Shown here piece after piece: positions 4,358 through 6,009 of a stretch of DNA of 6,009 bases (position 1 is its first letter; every line of letters starts with the position of its first letter). The stretch is from Conexibacter sp. GTDB taxonomy: Bacteria; Actinomycetota; Thermoleophilia; Solirubrobacterales; Solirubrobacteraceae. Below the pieces are notes generated by a model. That model did no database searches. It was not told the DNA's origin and was given only the letters and a program-made list of their open reading frames with translations. Location: assembly GCA_025964215.1 (NCBI GenBank), contig JAOPZG010000351.1, positions 1 through 6,009 of the forward strand, read 5' to 3'. Both the position numbers and the translations under genes were made by a program.

Positions 4358-6009
4358 GTGCGTCGTGCTGCCATCCTGGCCGCTCTTGCCGCGCTGACGG
4401 TCGCCGCTCCCGGCGCCTCGGCCAACCCCATCACCTTCCCCGCCGACCCCGGCTTCTCCACCGGGTCCGCGTGGACCGCGTCGTCGCAGTGCAACCTCCT
4501 CTGCACCGCGACCGGCACCCAGCCCGCCACCGGCGGCAACCCCGGCGGCGAGGCGCTCGCCTCCTACGGCACGGTCGCCAACGTGCTCGGCCTCGCGGCC
4601 GGCTCGGTCGACTTCACGTCGTCCGCGTTCGCGTGGAGCGGCGGCACGCCGGCCGCGGCCACGCTGCACCTCGACGCCAAGGCGTCGGTGAGCACGCTGC
4701 TCGCCCTCGGCGGCTCGGCCGGCGCGACGATCGGCCTGGCCGACCTCACCGCCGCGCACACGACCAACCTGAGGTCCTTGGCCTTCACGGCCGCCCAGCC
4801 ATGGACCGGGACCGACGTCGCGGTCCCCAGCTCGCTGCTGGTCGCGGGCCACAGCTACCAGCTGTCGATCCACACCACGTTCTCGGCGACGCTCGCCGTG
4901 CTCGGCGGCGCGACCGTCGCCTACGACAACGTGCAGCTCGCCGCGACGCGCGCCGTCCCGGTGGTCTCCGGCCCGATCGTCGGCACGCCGACGACCACCA
5001 GCGTCCACGTCGGCGCCGGCGCCGACACCGCGGGCGCCGACGCGACCTACCACCTCGAGTACGGGGCGACCACGGCCTACGGCTCGGCCACGTCCGACAC
5101 GGCCCTGGCCGGCGCGCCCGGCACGGTGCCGATCGGCGTCAACCTCACCGGCCTCTCGCCGGCCACGACCTACCACGCCCGGCTCGTCGTCACGAGCGAC
5201 GGCGGCACCGGCTACGGCCCGGACGTCAGCTTCACGACCGCCGCGCTCGGCGCGCCGGTCCTGCCGCTGGTGCCGGACGTCGGCGCCGTCACCGCCGACG
5301 TCTCCGACGCCCGCGCCGCCGACGTGGCCGCGGTCGTGCAGACCAACGGCCTGGTCGGCAGCGACTACCGCTTCGAGTACGGCACGACCACGAGCTACGG
5401 CTCGGCGACCGCGACGGTCGCGGTGCCCGCCGGCGACGCCGGCGGCTGGTCGATCCTCGAGCAGCTCCTGACCGGCCTGACGCCCGGCACGACCTACCAC
5501 GTGCGCGCCGCGGTCCGGCTCGGCGTGCTCTCGTTCTACGGCGCCGACACGACGTTCACCACGCCGGCGGCCCAGGCCCCGAGCCTCGGCACGGCGATGG
5601 TCACGCCGGGGATCACCCGCGCGCAGGTGAGCGCGGCGATCACCCCGCACACCTCGGCCACGCGCTGGCACGTCGACTACGGCACGACGACGGCCTACGG
5701 CCGCGCCTCGGCGGGCTTCGACCTGCCGGCCGGGGACCAGCCGACCCAGGGCGTCGTCGACCTCACCGGCCTGAGCCCGGACACCGCCTACCACTTCCGG
5801 TTCGTGGCGATCAGCCAGGACGGCACCGCGACCGGCGCCGACCAGGCGTTCCGCACGGCGGTCGACGACGGCACGACGCAGGCCGAGGGCACCGACGGCG
5901 GGTCGACCGACGGCGGGACGACCGACGGCGGGACGACGACCACGCCGGCCGCGCCCGTCGCGGCTCCCGCGGCCGTGACCCCGGCGCCCGTGGCCACGAA
6001 GGCCGCGGT
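4358..6009 (+). CDS. Secreted multidomain surface protein with fibronectin-III-like repeats (3' end cut by window)
   Basis: The frame is open from GTG 4358 to the window edge, 550 complete codons without a stop. The product is unnamed but its architecture is clear. Residues 1-22, MRRAAILAALAALTVAAPGASA, form a Sec signal peptide (basic start, hydrophobic core, A-S-A cleavage site before Asn23). Residues 23-195 look like a beta-rich jelly-roll or carbohydrate-binding-like domain ending in YDNVQL (189-194); Cys45 and Cys49 (CNLLC) are the only cysteines seen. Three FN3-like repeats follow at about 205-294, 298-402 and 407-500. Each has an (E/D)YGxTTxYG motif (Tyr235, Tyr341, Tyr441), a later LTGL(S/T)PxTxYH motif, and an ending close to FTT. 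Then come three TDGG(S/T) units and a Pro/Ala/Thr-rich linker, probably spanning the cell wall. An adhesive or wall-attached role is inferred; no catalytic motif is visible. The C terminus and any anchor are missing. Confidence 0.88.
   Translation, partial: MRRAAILAALAALTVAAPGASANPITFPADPGFSTGSAWTASSQCNLLCTATGTQPATGGNPGGEALASYGTVANVLGLAAGSVDFTSSAFAWSGGTPAAATLHLDAKASVSTLLALGGSAGATIGLADLTAAHTTNLRSLAFTAAQPWTGTDVAVPSSLLVAGHSYQLSIHTTFSATLAVLGGATVAYDNVQLAATRAVPVVSGPIVGTPTTTSVHVGAGADTAGADATYHLEYGATTAYGSATSDTALAGAPGTVPIGVNLTGLSPATTYHARLVVTSDGGTGYGPDVSFTTAALGAPVLPLVPDVGAVTADVSDARAADVAAVVQTNGLVGSDYRFEYGTTTSYGSATATVAVPAGDAGGWSILEQLLTGLTPGTTYHVRAAVRLGVLSFYGADTTFTTPAAQAPSLGTAMVTPGITRAQVSAAITPHTSATRWHVDYGTTTAYGRASAGFDLPAGDQPTQGVVDLTGLSPDTAYHFRFVAISQDGTATGADQAFRTAVDDGTTQAEGTDGGSTDGGTTDGGTTTTPAAPVAAPAAVTPAPVATKAA
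5891..5935 (+). repeat. Three tandem 15-bp units coding TDGG(S/T)
   Basis: Units at 5891-5905, 5906-5920 and 5921-5935 read ACCGACGGCGGGTCG, ACCGACGGCGGGACG and ACCGACGGCGGGACG. The last two are identical and the first differs by one base. Being a multiple of three, copy changes would keep the frame. They encode an acidic, glycine-rich spacer between the last FN3-like repeat and the Pro/Ala/Thr linker of the secreted protein. Confidence 0.85.

Noticed and set aside
4298..5794. Minus-strand open frame (498 codons) opposite the secreted protein
   Set aside because: It is a Gly/Arg/Ala/Val-rich shadow. The plus-strand frame has a ribosome site, a signal peptide and three related repeats, which cannot be chance.
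1..6009. RNA genes, CRISPR arrays, insertion sequences or attachment sites
   Set aside because: No tRNA-like cloverleaf, regularly spaced direct repeats, transposase motif or paired terminal inverted repeats were seen. Base and codon use look uniform apart from the AT-rich promoter gap.

Overview
The window is a high-GC bacterial chromosomal segment. Nearly every codon ends in G or C, and coding regions are packed with short gaps. Gene content and protein style (LysR and TetR regulators, a DHA2 drug-type transporter, a malic enzyme with an N-terminal ACT domain, and a secreted protein built from YxFEYGTTTxYG-type repeats) suggest an actinomycete of the class Thermoleophilia (Solirubrobacterales such as Conexibacter, Solirubrobacter or Baekduia). 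This is inference from protein style, not a database result.

Layout: (1) 1-636 (+) is the C-terminal effector domain of a LysR-type regulator cut by the left edge. (2) 637-689 is a short gap between convergent genes with one hairpin. (3) 690-1376 (-) is a TetR/AcrR-family regulator with a WHG-type C-terminal domain. (4) About 1377-1440 is a control region between divergent genes. Its 1401-1440 part is only about 35% GC and holds a good promoter for the transporter plus an imperfect inverted repeat that could be the TetR operator. (5) 1441-2877 (+) is a 478-residue DHA2/EmrB-QacA-type MFS transporter, probably translated from a leaderless mRNA. (6) 2897-4231 (+) is an NAD(P)-dependent malic enzyme with an ACT domain, starting 19 nt after the transporter. 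(7) 4232-4357 is a non-coding gap with two hairpin regions and a strong ribosome binding site. (8) 4358 to the right edge (+) is a secreted multidomain protein: signal peptide, jelly-roll-like N-terminal domain, three fibronectin-III-like repeats, then a TDGG tandem repeat and a Pro/Ala/Thr linker. It starts with GTG and runs off the window.

Working model: the TetR protein represses its own gene and the divergent transporter by binding the AT-rich gap. The malic enzyme probably shares the transporter transcript but has its own ribosome binding site, which lies inside a strong inverted repeat. The LysR fragment and the secreted protein look like independent neighbours. I see no mobile element, CRISPR array, RNA gene or phage signature. 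The region is mostly ordinary; the points of interest are the nucleic-acid structures around three gene starts and the compact form of the malic enzyme.
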